A stretch of 31,201 bases of DNA from Fragilaria crotonensis (lineage: Eukaryota > Bacillariophyta > Fragilariophyceae > Fragilariales > Fragilariaceae). The translations under genes were made by a program, and so were the position numbers. Location of the stretch: contig JAKSYS010000712.1 of the NCBI GenBank assembly GCA_022925895.1, forward strand, positions 1 to 31,201. The letters run 5' to 3'. This document shows positions 1 to 10,874 of this stretch, piece after piece; positions within the stretch are counted from its first letter, which is position 1; each line of letters opens with the position of its first letter. Under the pieces are notes generated by a model. The model ran no database searches. It saw nothing but the letters and a program-made list of their open reading frames with translations, and was not told the DNA's origin.

Positions 1-591
1 TGACAGTGTTCGTGTGATCGGTACACGAGTACTGGCCGACGGTAGACTTAAGGTTAGTAGGACCCAGAAGTCTAACGTTGGACTTGACGGGTGAGGAAGC
101 GAACCTGACGGATCGTCCAGCTTTGGGCGATGGTGTTTTGTAGACATACACCATGGCGGTAGATTTGTTGATACAAGGATGTAGAAATGTAGATGCTAAC
201 TAGTAAAGGCCTTTACTGTTTTTGGTTTGTGGAAATTATGAGATGAATTGGAATGAAATGAAGGTGAGACTTGCAACATTAGTTGGAGTCTCACAAATGA
301 AGTGTTGTCTTAGTCCCACTTCCTGAGTGGTGTTTGGGAAGTGTTGTCCATAGTAAAAAGAGTGTTGTTGAAGTTATCAACAACACTCATGATTTGAATT
401 ACTTAGGAAGTGAATTCAAATAGTTTTGTGTTGCAGATCAGTGGTACCAGGTTCTGATCCGTAGCATTCTACGGGAACGGGTCACGGACAGACTAAGAAA
501 AATAATGGACTGTCTATTGTATTACCGTATGGTATTTAACCTTACAGTAAGACGAGAGACAGTGTGACAGAGTGACGGTAGATTCCTAACA
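1..591 (-). repeat. 3' LTR of the copia element
   Basis: In element orientation the LTR starts TGTTAGGAATC and ends ACTGTCA, the usual TG...CA form. I compared it line by line with 11105-11695 and saw no difference. The outer edge coincides with base 1 of the window, so a few more bases cannot be excluded, but the inner edge is clear: the copies diverge right after position 591 / 11695. It holds a dense array of inverted repeats (see 202-474) and an ATG at 154 (minus strand) that opens a frame leading out of the LTR. Confidence 0.95.
202..474. repeat. Cluster of seven inverted repeats inside the LTR
   Basis: Perfect inverted repeats seen by eye: 202-217 (8+8, no loop); 264-270 with 288-294 (7 bp); 317-323 with 337-343 (7 bp); 361-371 with 377-387 (11 bp, 5-base loop); 392-400 with 413-421 (9 bp); 436-441 with 454-459 (6 bp, enclosing the palindrome TGGTACCA); 459-464 with 469-474 (6 bp, 4-base loop). 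All recur at +11104 in the other LTR. They could be RNA hairpins in the LTR transcript or protein-binding palindromes. The function is unknown. Confidence 0.85.
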
Positions 592-599
592 CCCCTCTT
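592..599 (-). promoter_or_regulatory. Polypurine tract
   Basis: Immediately before the 3' LTR the minus strand reads AAGAGGGG then TGTTAGG. A short purine run touching the 3' LTR is the standard plus-strand primer of LTR elements. It lies only about 3 bases past the stop of the RNase H frame (603-605), so Pol ends almost at the LTR. Confidence 0.8.
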
Positions 600-602
600 G
601 GA

Positions 603-1416
603 TCAGATCTCTGGTCCCGGTGATGAAAGCATGTGGTCGGGGAGAACACAGAAGATCTTGGTGAGGTGAGGATCAATTTTGCCGGAGTGTTGAGTTTTGG
701 TGAGGATGTCGGCAAGTTGAGAGTCACAGGGAATCCAATGAAGTTGGTGAATGCCGTCTTGTTGGCCTTGACGGACGAAGTGGAAGCGGCGTTCGATGTG
801 TCGCGTCTTGCGAGTGAGTTTTCCATTCTTTGCGATTTGGACGGTGGCTTCATTGTCAATCATGAGGATGGCAGGTATGGAAGGAAGACGTTGGGTTGAT
901 TCACGCCATTGTTTGGTGCCAAGATAGAGCATATCGTAGAGAAGCATTCGGATGTGAGCTGTGGCCATTGTGGCAGAACATGCGGCCATGTATTCAGCTT
1001 CAGAAGTAGACATTGCAACAGGTGTAGGCATTGTAGAATTGGCTTCAATGAGGGCACCATTGTAGAAGATCATGTATCCAACAGTGGAACGGCCAGTGTC
1101 AGGGCAGTCTTGCCAGCTGGCGTCGGAGAAAACGGTGAGATCGGAGTATGGGATACGATGGTGAAGGCAGATGTCATAGATGGGATTTGAAGTGCCATCG
1201 GGGTAGAATTTGAGAGCATAGTAGGGGCGGCGGCGAAGATAGCCGATGAGCCAAGATAGGGCTCGAAAATCAGGTATGCCAGGAGAGATGCATGCTTTAG
1301 CAAGTTTGCAGACAGCAAATAGGATGTCAGCTCTTGTATTGTATGCAAGGTAGAGGAGAGTGCAGACGGCAGAGCGGAAGGGAAGGCGTTGTTGCTTGTG
1401 TTCGACGAGGGTGACG
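603..1416 (-). pseudogene. pol: Pol segment: RNase H
   Basis: After a last single-base break near 1416 the frame is open to the stop at 603. It includes the RT connection (LPFRSAVCTLLYLAYNTRAD) and a copia RNase H. Visible active-site elements are FSDASWQD near 1127, STSEAEYM near 1000 and IDNEAT near 857. The tail IERRFHFVR is also typical of copia. The stop lies 3 bases before the polypurine tract. The domain is complete. Confidence 0.9.
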
Positions 1417-3000
1417 TCAGGGCGGTTACGGGGCGGTTATCCTTGCTGAAGGTGTAGTCGGGAGGAAAGGGGTATCGCGTTCGGGAATTCGAATTCGGGT
1501 CATAACGTTGGAGAGTATTCAAAACGTAGCGGTGTTGATCCAGAGTATAGCTTGAGTCGGAGTGTTTGTGGATACGCATTTGGAGGAACCATTGCGCAGG
1601 TCCGAGGAATTTGACATCGAAGCGATTGCGGACGGAATCTTCAAATTGTTTTTCGATGGAATCGTTGCTTCCAGCGTAGAGCATATCATCGACGAAAAAT
1701 AGGAGACGGAGCCATTGATTGTGTTTGTCGTATCGGACAAAATAAGACGGTTCGGAAGGAGATTGATAAAGCCTTGGGAGTAGAGCCATTCCGAAAATTC
1801 AATGTTCCAATATTTGCCAGAGTAGACGAGACCGTAGATTCCTTTGTTCAGTAACATTGGGAGCCAAAGAATTTAGCGTATTCAGGGAAGTGATAGGCGT
1901 ATTCCAATGGCAGTTTCACAAAGTGGCGGCCAATAACTTTGGCTTGGAGGTAGGCACCAATGAAGTCAGCACTCTTGACACTTCTTCTGGATGCACAGAT
2001 GGTTGCAATGAAGAGTTTGACCCTCTTGCAGATGCACAGGGTGACCAGGTGTCTTCATACATGAGTGGTTCAACAGGTATAGGTTTTGGAGTGCCAGGTG
2101 AATTGGTAGATTCAGCAATTTCTTGACGTTGTTCAAGGAGTCGTTGTTGGTTGATGGCTTTGACTCTTTTCAGGAGACGTTTCTCCAGGTCGCCACGGGC
2201 GACAAGGCGAGCTTTAGTTTGTCAAGTTTTCCAGTTGCAGTTTGTTTTGCTTTGAGCACAAGTTTTACTGGGATAATGAGTTCATCTTTGTGTGGAGTTT
2301 GTCCAAGGATGAAGGTATCATGGTCAATGAGGTTCTTGATTTCCATTTTGATTGCATGTAGCCAAGCATTGCGGACATTATCATCAAGTTTGAGGACAGC
2401 TTTGAGAGACTGAGGTTCTGGAAGATATTTGTCCACAGGTTCCTGGGGGTTGGCTTGTGGATTGTTGCTGGGAGAGTTGTCAATTGTCATCATGGCAGAG
2501 TGAATGGGATCAATAGTTGGTAGATCTTCATTGCATTCTTGGAAGTAGATGGTCATCATCTTGTGGAGTTGGGAATGATGTTGTTGATGGGTGACAAAGT
2601 TGATTTGATGTGGTGTGGGTGGTGTTGGACCATGTGGAGGAGTTGTATGTTTGATTGCAGCAAGTGTAGAAGGTGGTGGATCATCTTCATGGGCATTGTC
2701 ATCAGTTTCAGGGATGGCAGGGAGGGAAGAATGATGGTTGGAGGTATCAATGAAGGTTGATGGTGGGTTACCAAGGTTGGCTGCAGAGCCAGTTTGATGG
2801 TGGGTAGATGGTTCAGAGTTCTCTGGAGTGTCACGAAGTCCATGCGGATTGAAGTGGGAGCGGATGGGTACGGCTCCAGCAAAAGGTTTGGAATCGAAAC
2901 AGAGAGCGGAGTTGAAGTCTTCATCGAAGTAGGCATCGCGGGTTATGATGAGGCTTTGGGGTTGGTCTGGCGAGTAGATTAACCAGCCTGCAGAGTTGTC
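1417..3000 (-). pseudogene. pol: Pol segment: linker and reverse transcriptase
   Basis: It begins with the end of integrase and a 200-residue His/Pro/Ser-rich linker, then the copia RT domain. The N-terminal RT motif ends KARLVARGD, in a new frame after a break near 2215. The palm region with ADFIGAYLQAK lies in another frame after a break near 2038. A third break near 1858 precedes NKGIYGLVYSGKYW and a fourth near 1766 precedes the catalytic FVDD (about 1690). In every case one missing base explains the shift, and I see no nonsense codon inside the RT frames. The expected order and spacing of RT motifs are kept, so the domain is full length apart from the shifts. Confidence 0.88.
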
Positions 3001-4460
3001 GGAAATCCAAGGAAAATACCGCGGGATGCACGTTGGAGTTGTTGCTTGTAGGTTATAAGTTTGTTGCGGAAGGTTGGTTCGTAGCGTTTGAAGAATGTTG
3101 GACATCCGAAGACGCGGAAGTTGGCGAGGGAAGGCTTGCGTTGAAAACTGTATTGATAGGGAGTTGTTGGGTTGCCATCTTGGTCAATAACATTCTTGGC
3201 TGGGCAGACATTGAGGATTTGAACAGCATAGGCATGGGCATGATGGAAGAATGCACCTCCTAGTCTTGCATTGTTCAGAAGGATGTTGGCAGTGTTGTGG
3301 ACTTCACGCCATTTGGCTTCGCAAATACCGTTCATTTCTTGATGTTCAGGTGCTGCAGCTTCAACTTTGATACCAAGTGAAGTGCATTCAGAAATGAATT
3401 TGGTTGAAGTGAAAGCAGATCCAGCATCAGTGCGGATAAAACGGACGGATTGGGTGCGGCCAAGGAGTTCTGTGTCAGTTAGCCATTGCTTTAGAGCAGT
3501 AATAATGGAAGCTGTGCTTTCAGTTGGGAGACCAATCCAACCTGTTAGTTTGCCAGGTGTTGTGACAATGAACAAGTAGGCTGAAAAGTTGGTATTGGTT
3601 GTGAGACCATAGCGGAAAGGGTTGCGCATTAGGTCAAGATGAAGGCGGTGGAAAGGTTCAGTGCCTTGGCGTTGAGGAGTTTTGTTGCGGGCACGTTTTT
3701 GGCTGATTGAAATGCGTAGAGGCCAGGAGTTGTGATCAACAGTAGGTGTCAAGACATGGTCATTCCATGTTTGGTGAAGGGATCCGACCATAAGGTTGCG
3801 GAAATTTCGGAAAGCAAGTCGTCGATAGATGAGTTCCAAAGGTAGGGCGGTGACTGAACGGCGTTGATCGGTGTCAACAGGGGGTGTAGTGTCATCAAAA
3901 TGTTGTTCATCAGGATCAGAGTCAGGGTCAGAAGGTAGGTTAGAGTTGGAGATGGTTGAGAAGGCTTGTTGTGATGAAGGTAGTTCTCTGGTCAGTATTG
4001 GCCAAGTGTATGTGGAACCATTTGGGAGTTGAATTGTTGTGGCTCTGTTCTTGATCAGGACACTGAAGTTTTGGGTGCATGATAGAGCAGTTAAGGAGAG
4101 GAGTCTGTGGCTGAGACCTTCAACATAGTAGACATCAGTGAGTCCTAGGATGGACTTGAGGCCATCATCAGTGGTGAAGTGGCATGCAGTTGTGCCTTTG
4201 TGAGTGGACATCTTGGTGCTGCCATCAGCTAAGGAGATTGGAACACTGCAGGGTTCGACATCGTGGAGGTCGCTGAAGAGTGGAGTATAATGGCTGGTAG
4301 CACCACTGTCAGGTAGCCAGTTTTCAAGATGTGGGGGACCAAATCTTTGGTATGGTGATTGGGGATCATCTGGAAAGTAAGCTGTGGCTCCAGAGTTGGG
4401 AGGAGAATAATTGGCAGATGGTAGATAATCTCTGTCAAGGAGAGGTTGGTTGATGGTCAT
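2979..4460 (-). pseudogene. pol: Pol segment: aspartic protease and integrase
   Basis: This is a 493-codon open stretch. The protease active site is W-L-P-D-S-G-A-T near 4310 (DSGA, usual in copia). A pre-integrase segment follows. The integrase core has the expected three acidic residues: Asp in HLDLM near 3633, Asp in RTDAG near 3430 and Glu in MNGICEAKW near 3325. The C-terminal integrase ends in GIFLGFP. The natural continuation (a DNSAGW-type sequence) lies in the next frame, so the break at about 3000/3001 behaves as one missing base. Function: processing of Gag-Pol and insertion of the cDNA. Confidence 0.9.
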
Positions 4461-6695
4461 CTGAGGTAGGTCAGGATTGGGCCAAGGGATGTTGGATGGG
4501 TGACCATCAGTGTTGTCAAAAGATGAGGCTGAAAAGGCTTGGTGGTGGTATCTTGATTGGTCTGGTGAGTTTTGGCCAGAGTCAGTGATGAAGTAGGCGC
4601 GTTGTTGGTTGCGGGAGCAGCGTTTTCATTGTTGGATGGTCTTTGAGGGTTGGTGGAGCGATTGTTTTGGTTTGATCTGGGGTTTGTGCAGTTGCGCGCA
4701 TAGTGGCCGAGGCGTCCGCAGTTATTGCAGACGATTGTAGCGGCATTGGAAGGGTTGCGCGAATGGTTGTTGTTGGATCCGTTAGGAGATGGACGTTGAT
4801 TAGACTGGACGTCGGTCGGAAAGGTGGTCGATTGTTTCGTTGAGGCTGGTTGGATGGCCGCGGGAGGGTGGTGGTGGACGACGTTGATTCGAGTTGTTGA
4901 ATGGTGGTCGCGAAGGATTTGTAGGAGGTCGGAACGGGCGCGAATGGTTTTGCGGTAGTCGCGGTGGTTGGTTTCGGTTTTGATTGTTGCTGCTGGGATT
5001 GGAATAAGGTCGAAGGATGGAGCTGAAAGCTTGTTGTTGTCTTTGTGTGAAAACACGTTGGGTAGTTTGGTTGTGGCGCGGTTGAGAATGGTGGGAGTGG
5101 TGACCACGGGCAGCGTTGGCGTGTTGGTTGTAGTTGCGGTGGTTTTGGGATGGGAGTGTGAGGCCACGGGATTCGTCAATGTTCAGGAGATGGCTTTCGA
5201 GTTCGGCGAATGGTGGCAGAGCTTCGTCATTCAGTTCTGCTCGACGTATGTCGGCGTCGAAGCGTTGATAGGATGCGGCGTAGAAGGAGTGATTGCTTCC
5301 ACCACGAACGGTGCGTTTGATGAGTTCGGCGTCAGTGTTGGGTATTCCAGCATGATAGCAGTCGCGCGTGAGAAGGCGAATGCGGTTGAGGTAGGAGGTT
5401 GCGACTTCATGATGTGGTTGTTTGATTGAGCAGAAAGCTTCGCGAGTTCGTTCGACATGATCAGGAGTTAGCGGAGCGCAGTGGCGCGTAGAGTGAGAAT
5501 TGCAGTCCGAGCGTCCGGTGGGCCATCAATGATGTGTTTCTGGCAAGGGTCGCAAACGTTTGTGAAGATCAAATTGTAGATAGCAGTGCCAACAAAAGGT
5601 GTGAATAGGACACTTGTTTTGGCCAAAGATCAAAGACTTGGCGTCCACGGGAAATGTTGCAAACAATTCGAAGGTTGTCAATGAAGGTGTTAAAATGTCG
5701 GCGGCGTGCTTGAAGGTCGGTTGGGTAGGACAATTTGCGAAGGTTAGCATTTTTGGCGTATTTCAAAAGTGTTTTCGTGAGGTCTTCGATTGGCGGATAA
5801 GTAAAATCGGTTCGCGTTGATGATGTGAGCGCATCAGGGATGTGTGTTGAATGTGCTTGGGTTCTTGTTCTGAATCATGGTCTGTGTCCTCATCAAAGAA
5901 GGTTTCAACAGTGGGAGGGTATGTGAAGGTTGCGTGGGTCGCCTGGCGCGGAGTTGGGCGTGTTGCAACGGATTTTGGTGCATTTTGGGGTTTTGGTCGT
6001 CGTTTCCAAAATTAGGTGATTTTTGCGTAGGTTTGGCAGATTTCGTGCTGGGAGGTTGAATAATTTCGTTGCGTTGATTATGGGGTTGCGAAAGATTTTG
6101 CGACGGATTTGGTGGTTGGGGTTCAAATTTTGGGGTGAGAACTTTTGGTAGGTATAATTTTGGGTGTCGTCGAAAAAGTTGTCGAAATCGGAGGTTGTGG
6201 GTTCGATTCGGTGGCGTCCGGATTGTGAGGTAATTTTACGTTTTTCGGCGTGAGAATGCCTGAAAATGCATCGGAGAAGCGTTTTAGAGGCCCAGTTGTT
6301 GATTTCGCAGTTGGAGGTGAGTTGGAGGGTGTTTCGGCGTGTGAACTGCTTGTTTCGGGCGAGTTTGGTGGTAAAAATGCGAGATTTGGTTGAGTTCCGG
6401 GCAGTTGTTGAGTTGTTTGTGCGTGTTCGTCGTATGTAGTTTCTGCGTCGGAAATTAGCTGTTGGGAGTGAATTTCCGGGCTGTCGGTGGTGTTTTGCGT
6501 TGGATTTTCGCCGGTAGTGTCGTTTTGCGCAGGAATTTCGTCGCCGTGTTCGTCGTGTAAAATTGCAGTTTGGGGTTCGTTTGGTGCAAAATTTGCGTTT
6601 GCGGGTCGATTTGTGCAGGAATTTCGTCCTGGGGGTCCGGGGTTCGAGTCGGATCCGATAATAAAGATGAACGGCGAGTTGAAACGGCAAGACAT
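4457..6695 (-). pseudogene. gag: Gag (capsid and nucleocapsid), frame-broken
   Basis: The first frame (6695-6123) has an in-frame stop upstream of its ATG and is rich in Pro, Ser, Thr and Asn. Capsid-like sequence follows at 5766-5584 and 5475-4830, including helices typical of copia Gag (an LTPDHVERTREAF-type segment, then LNRIRLL). These lie in different frames, and the breaks near 5583 and 5475 each behave as one missing base. The nucleocapsid has one CCHC zinc knuckle, CX2CX4HX4C, at 4729-4688, which binds packaged RNA. The frame stops at 4457, overlapping by 4 bases the first ATG of the next frame (ATGA). Upstream of that ATG the protease frame is also open, so Gag and Pol were probably one continuous frame and the overlap is a by-product of another frame break. 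Confidence 0.8.
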
Positions 6696-6727
6696 GCAAA
6701 ATGTGTTCCAGAAAATGTACTATTATC

Positions 6728-6861
6728 CTGTTGAAAGGTAATTATATTGTTACTTGCAACTGATTCTATCTGATTGGGACAGCTTAGACTGTCACAGATA
6801 GAAAGAGGTAAGTAACCAGCATAACAACCAGGATAATGTAAACATTGTGAACTAGACTCAC
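6728..6861 (-). other. Candidate intron inside the retrotransposon
   Basis: On the minus strand a GTGAGT donor (6861-6856) and a TTTCAACAG acceptor (ending 6728) frame 134 bases that are more A/T-rich than the flanks. Splicing would put stop codons directly after the upstream frame, 33 bases before the Gag ATG at 6695. That arrangement could end the upstream protein and expose Gag on a spliced RNA. It is a sequence-only prediction from two short matches and may be fortuitous. A retroelement that keeps an intron must package some unspliced RNA. Confidence 0.3.
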
Positions 6862-8960
6862 CATAGTTTGGAACAGGTGAATCAGATCCCATGAGATCAA
6901 TGAATGGGAACTCAGGGTGGTTTTCCTTTGCAGTGTGGTAGTAAGAGAGGAAATTGTTGAATAGTTGCAGCTCAGGGTCGCGGAGGGCATCGTTAAGGTG
7001 TGGAAGAGCCCATGCTTGATAAATAGTCTGTCCACTGGGGCCTGTGGTATAAACTGGAATCAAGCGGACAGCCAAGGAAAACGGGATGCGTTTGGGGTCG
7101 CAGGCAACGTGGTACAAGTCGGCATCGGGGTGGCGACGTAAATCGGCAGTGTGGCGTGGTATCCAATCCGGGTCATTAACTTGATCAGGATGAATTGGTT
7201 TGGCAGTCTGGGTCCGAAAGAGGCGTTGAACTGTGGAACGATTGTAGGCTTCACCAGAAATATTGTTGACAATGATGGGATCTCCAGAATGGTCAAGGTT
7301 GATGGGAAAGGCACCAGTTGTTGGAGTAGGGATAGCAATTTCAGTTGGGGAGCCAAAGCAGTAGGTGGGAGCTTGGAGTGGGGAGCCCTGGAAAATAACA
7401 ACATTGGTAGGTGGGTAGTTCTCTCTGATAATGCCAGTTGGGTCTTTGGGATGAAGCAGTTGCACAACTCGGAATAGGATGTATTCGAAATGGGGGAGGA
7501 AGTCAATTGAATCGTTGACGGTGTCGGTCGCTATCGGGGTGAGGCGGTTGTAAATCTCCATGTATTGAAGGGGATCGCTGTCGAATCGGTTCATGGCGAT
7601 GAGCTCCTGAAGGATGAGGGGATTGCAAATCACATGATTGATGGCCAAAGTATCTTCAGTAACATTGTCAAAGGTCAGTTGGACATCAGAAGGTTTGTGA
7701 TCATTGGGTAGCAGGTAGCAAAACTGGAAAGGAACATGTCTGCAGGGGGAGGTTGCCAATGAAAACTTGGTTGTTGTTGAGTTCAGGTTGCTTGGAACGC
7801 TTCTTTGACATACGATGGATGATAGCATGTTGAAAAAGAGCGACGTTAATCAATTCGCAGGCTCGGTCAGACGCAATCTCTTTGGCTTCGGTGGATGGCG
7901 TCGGGAAAGAATTGATGTAGTCCGTTACATAAGGTTGCACGAGTTCGAATTCCGTTTGGAGATAGGGCAGTTTGTCGCGATAATATTGATCAGAACGGTG
8001 GCCAGGGATGTTCCGGGAATAGGTCGTCGACTTCGTCAAAGGCATCGTGAACAAAACGGGGCAGGAGGTTGAAGGTTGTTGTATCGGGAAGGAGACTTAG
8101 AGCGGCAGTTGATTTGATTTCCTTTGCGATTGCGAAGAGATGGTCCGGTAAAAATAGTGCTCAGCTAGTCCATGGTCGCGGTTGAAATAGTTGCGGTGAT
8201 GCGTGATGTATAGTAATCTGAGCGCGTAGATGATGGCGACTGCGCATCGTGTTTCCATCGGACAGTCTGGGGGGTCGTCGTGGAACGCGTCGTCGATGTC
8301 GCTGAATGCTCGGGGAGTTCGGCGGGGCAGGAACTGGGAGCGTTGCTGTTCGTTGAGGTGTTGGACGACCATGTTGGTAGCGCGATTGAGGGTGTGCTTC
8401 ATGCTACGTAGGAGCAGGAGTTTATCGGGTCGTACATTCAGAAGTGGGATGTTGGTGCCGGAGATCAGTTCGTCGATATACATGTGGTTGCGTATGACGT
8501 GAAGTAGGATGTGGTGGATGAAGTGCTTGTCGAGGCCACGGATGATGTTGAGTTCGGGTGGGTCGGCGAGTGTGTTGATGCAAAAGGCAGATATAGTTGC
8601 ACTTGTGCGAACGCAAAGCGGTAGGTCGCGAAGGTGAATCGTGCCGTTGATTGTGTCCATTAGCATTGCCTCGGTGAAAAACAGGTCGCGTGACGGAATG
8701 TGATGGAAGTGTTGGAACATCCGAAAGGGTGGTGATGAATGGCGTCGAGGTTGGCGATCGTAACGGTGGGGCAGGGCGCAGAGGAGGCAGTAGTCTGACA
8801 AGTTGTTGTATAGCTGCACTTGGTACCTCATTAGGTTCACCAATATCTCGGTTAGCGTCGCCATTATTGTCAAGATCATCCTCCACAATGTCCATTGGTT
8901 CGGGATCAGGGTCGTTGCAACTTCTGGTAGCGGATCTGGGTCGGCATCAGGATAAAGTTA
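6862..8960 (-). pseudogene. Extra 5' region of the element, part 2: unknown globular protein
   Basis: Successive minus-strand frames (about 8960-8100, 8090-7720, 7740-6862) read as one protein of roughly 690 residues broken by two or more 1-base shifts. Unlike its neighbours it is not low-complexity. It has mixed hydrophobic and charged composition, helices, a YCLLC pair near 8790 followed by several His, and a region rich in Pro and Asn towards 6900. I do not recognise it as Gag, protease, envelope, chromodomain or a known host family. The readable frame continues past 6862 but there reaches a candidate splice donor (GTGAGT), and Gag begins in another frame at 6695. Its consistent sense orientation suggests that it belongs to the element rather than being a random insertion. 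Confidence 0.45.
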
Positions 8961-9100
8961 ACAGTTTCCTAGTTGAGTCATTATTACTGCAGGAGTAACA
9001 ATGATCGGCAAGGAAAACATCGGCATCATCAGCTTGGGAGCTTGGCAAATCTTCCAATTTGATTGGGACAGGGTGCTGAACATCCAAATAGGTCAAAGTC

Positions 9101-10684
9101 TCAGAGGAAACGGTCGGATTGTGGGCTCTGCAGGCCCATTGTTGTGGGTTGGGGAGGAAACCGCGGTACGAACGACAGTAGCTGCGTTTCCCGTGTCAAC
9201 GGCAGCACAGTACGAGAGCGATGCGTTAGGACCGTTAACGGACGTTTCACAGAATCGGAAATCTCCAAAACGACGTCAGGAATCGGACTTGACGTGGAAA
9301 ATTTTGAAACGGAATCGAGGGTTGTTGAGTTGTCGTCGCGAGTTGGTTCGGGATCGGATTCCGGAAAAGAGCAGGGGCTGTACTCGGGGTATAGTTCGTA
9401 GAACGTAGGCGAGGTAGCTGTGGGAGTTTTGGGGGAATCCGGGATTTCTGGGTCAATCGGGGAAAAATCAGTACAAAATTGCTGGGTAGCAGAGCCGTTA
9501 TCACGGTTCTCATCAGACGTCATAGTTTTGAGTCGCGAGTCTGCAGAGTTGTCGGTACCCACCAAAGTGCCGAAATGACTCTTAGAACTTTGAACAGTCG
9601 TTTCTCGAGATCTGTCGCTTCGAATTCGCTCAAATTTGGAGTGGTGGCTGAGAAGGTTGTACTGTGGCGCCTGGCAACGCGTGGTGTGGCGTACCAGTGC
9701 ATGTGCGATCATGGTGAGTGTGTTTTGAAGTGACTTCACATGTTCGTCGGCAGTTGCTCTGATGACTTTGTCAACGTCATCTTGGATCGTTCCCAGGGTA
9801 TAGGAGGTGTTAATTGGTACCTCATCTTCGGTGAATGCGTTAATTTGTCGAATGTAGCGAGCCAAGTCGATGACGTCCCACTTCAAGTTGCTGTGAAAAT
9901 TTGGCAAATGATGATCAGAATTTGGATCGGCGAGCTGAGGAGGTGCGAGCGAGCTCGGGCGCGAATCGTCTGCGTCGACGTGATGGAGCGAAAGGTAGGG
10001 GAAGAATTGGGAATGTGTCATCGATCGATTCCAAAATGGTTTGGGAAAGGTGTTGCAGCGACGTCGGATCGTCGTATGGATCGATTTGGGGTCGCGACGT
10101 GCGAGGGTGACGACGGGGATAAAATCTGCGAGCGCGATTCCTGCGCTTCGAGGAAACCGTAGGGGCGAAACGAGTTCCTGTGTTGGTGTTTGGGTGGCGG
10201 CATCGGAGTGCGACGTTGGTTGTGGATTTTGGTGCCATGTTGTTGAAAGTACTTTGGTGCTGATATTGGTAGTTGTAGTACTTGTAGTCCTGTGGTTGTT
10301 GCTGTCCTCCTCATTATCATCTGTAGGTCCAATGTCCTTGTAGTTGGCATTGGTAGATGCATAATGCTTTGTAGTGTGATCATCTGGTTCAGTAGTAGTG
10401 CCCTTTTGTTGTCATCCGTAGTGGTTAAAGTAGTTGGAGTAGTTGGAGAAGTGGCTTGCATCTTTGCAGCCATCTTGGTTGGAGTAGTAGCCCTGTGGCT
10501 AATGTTGGTGCCCTGAGGAGAAGGAGCTGCAATCTTGTTGTTGCGCTCGTTGAAGTGGAGGTTGCGATCCTCCTGGATGATCTGGTCGAAATTGTCGTCG
10601 GAATTGTTGGCATGGTAGGCGGCTTGGGACCTTTCTTGATGGAGGTGCGCCTCTTCTTCTTGGTTGGTTGATCCTGATCGTCAT
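9101..10684 (-). pseudogene. Extra 5' region of the element, part 1: disordered open sequence
   Basis: This stretch has long minus-strand open frames that hand over to each other at 1-base shifts (around 10640, 10600, 10400 and 10000). The right half is rich in Thr, Asn, Gln and Asp, and looks disordered. The left half (9101-10021, 306 codons) has a more structured start, with a WDVIDLARYIRQ-type helix followed by a heptad-like stretch, then a Ser/Pro/Thr-rich tail. No family is recognised. It lies between the LTR-initiated frame and the part at 6862-8960. Most copia elements have no such region. It could be an N-terminal extension of Gag, a separate accessory protein, or captured host sequence. 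Confidence 0.4.
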
Positions 10685-10874
10685 CAGGGTAGTGTTGGGA
10701 GAAGGAAAACGGTGGACACGTTGATGCTTGGATCCTCTGGGAGATCCGAAAGCTAAGGCTCCATGATAGAGGCCAGGATGGGTGGGCGTGTCGAGGGACA
10801 GGATTCGCGCCGATGGGGCGCGGACGTCGACGTTATCGTCGAAGGCATCGCGGTCTTCGGCCTTACGGGCGGAC

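Noticed and set aside
4457-4460. ATGA overlap between Gag and the protease/integrase frame as translational coupling
   Set aside because: The protease frame is open and sensible upstream of that ATG, so the overlap is more simply a by-product of a single-base break near 4540.
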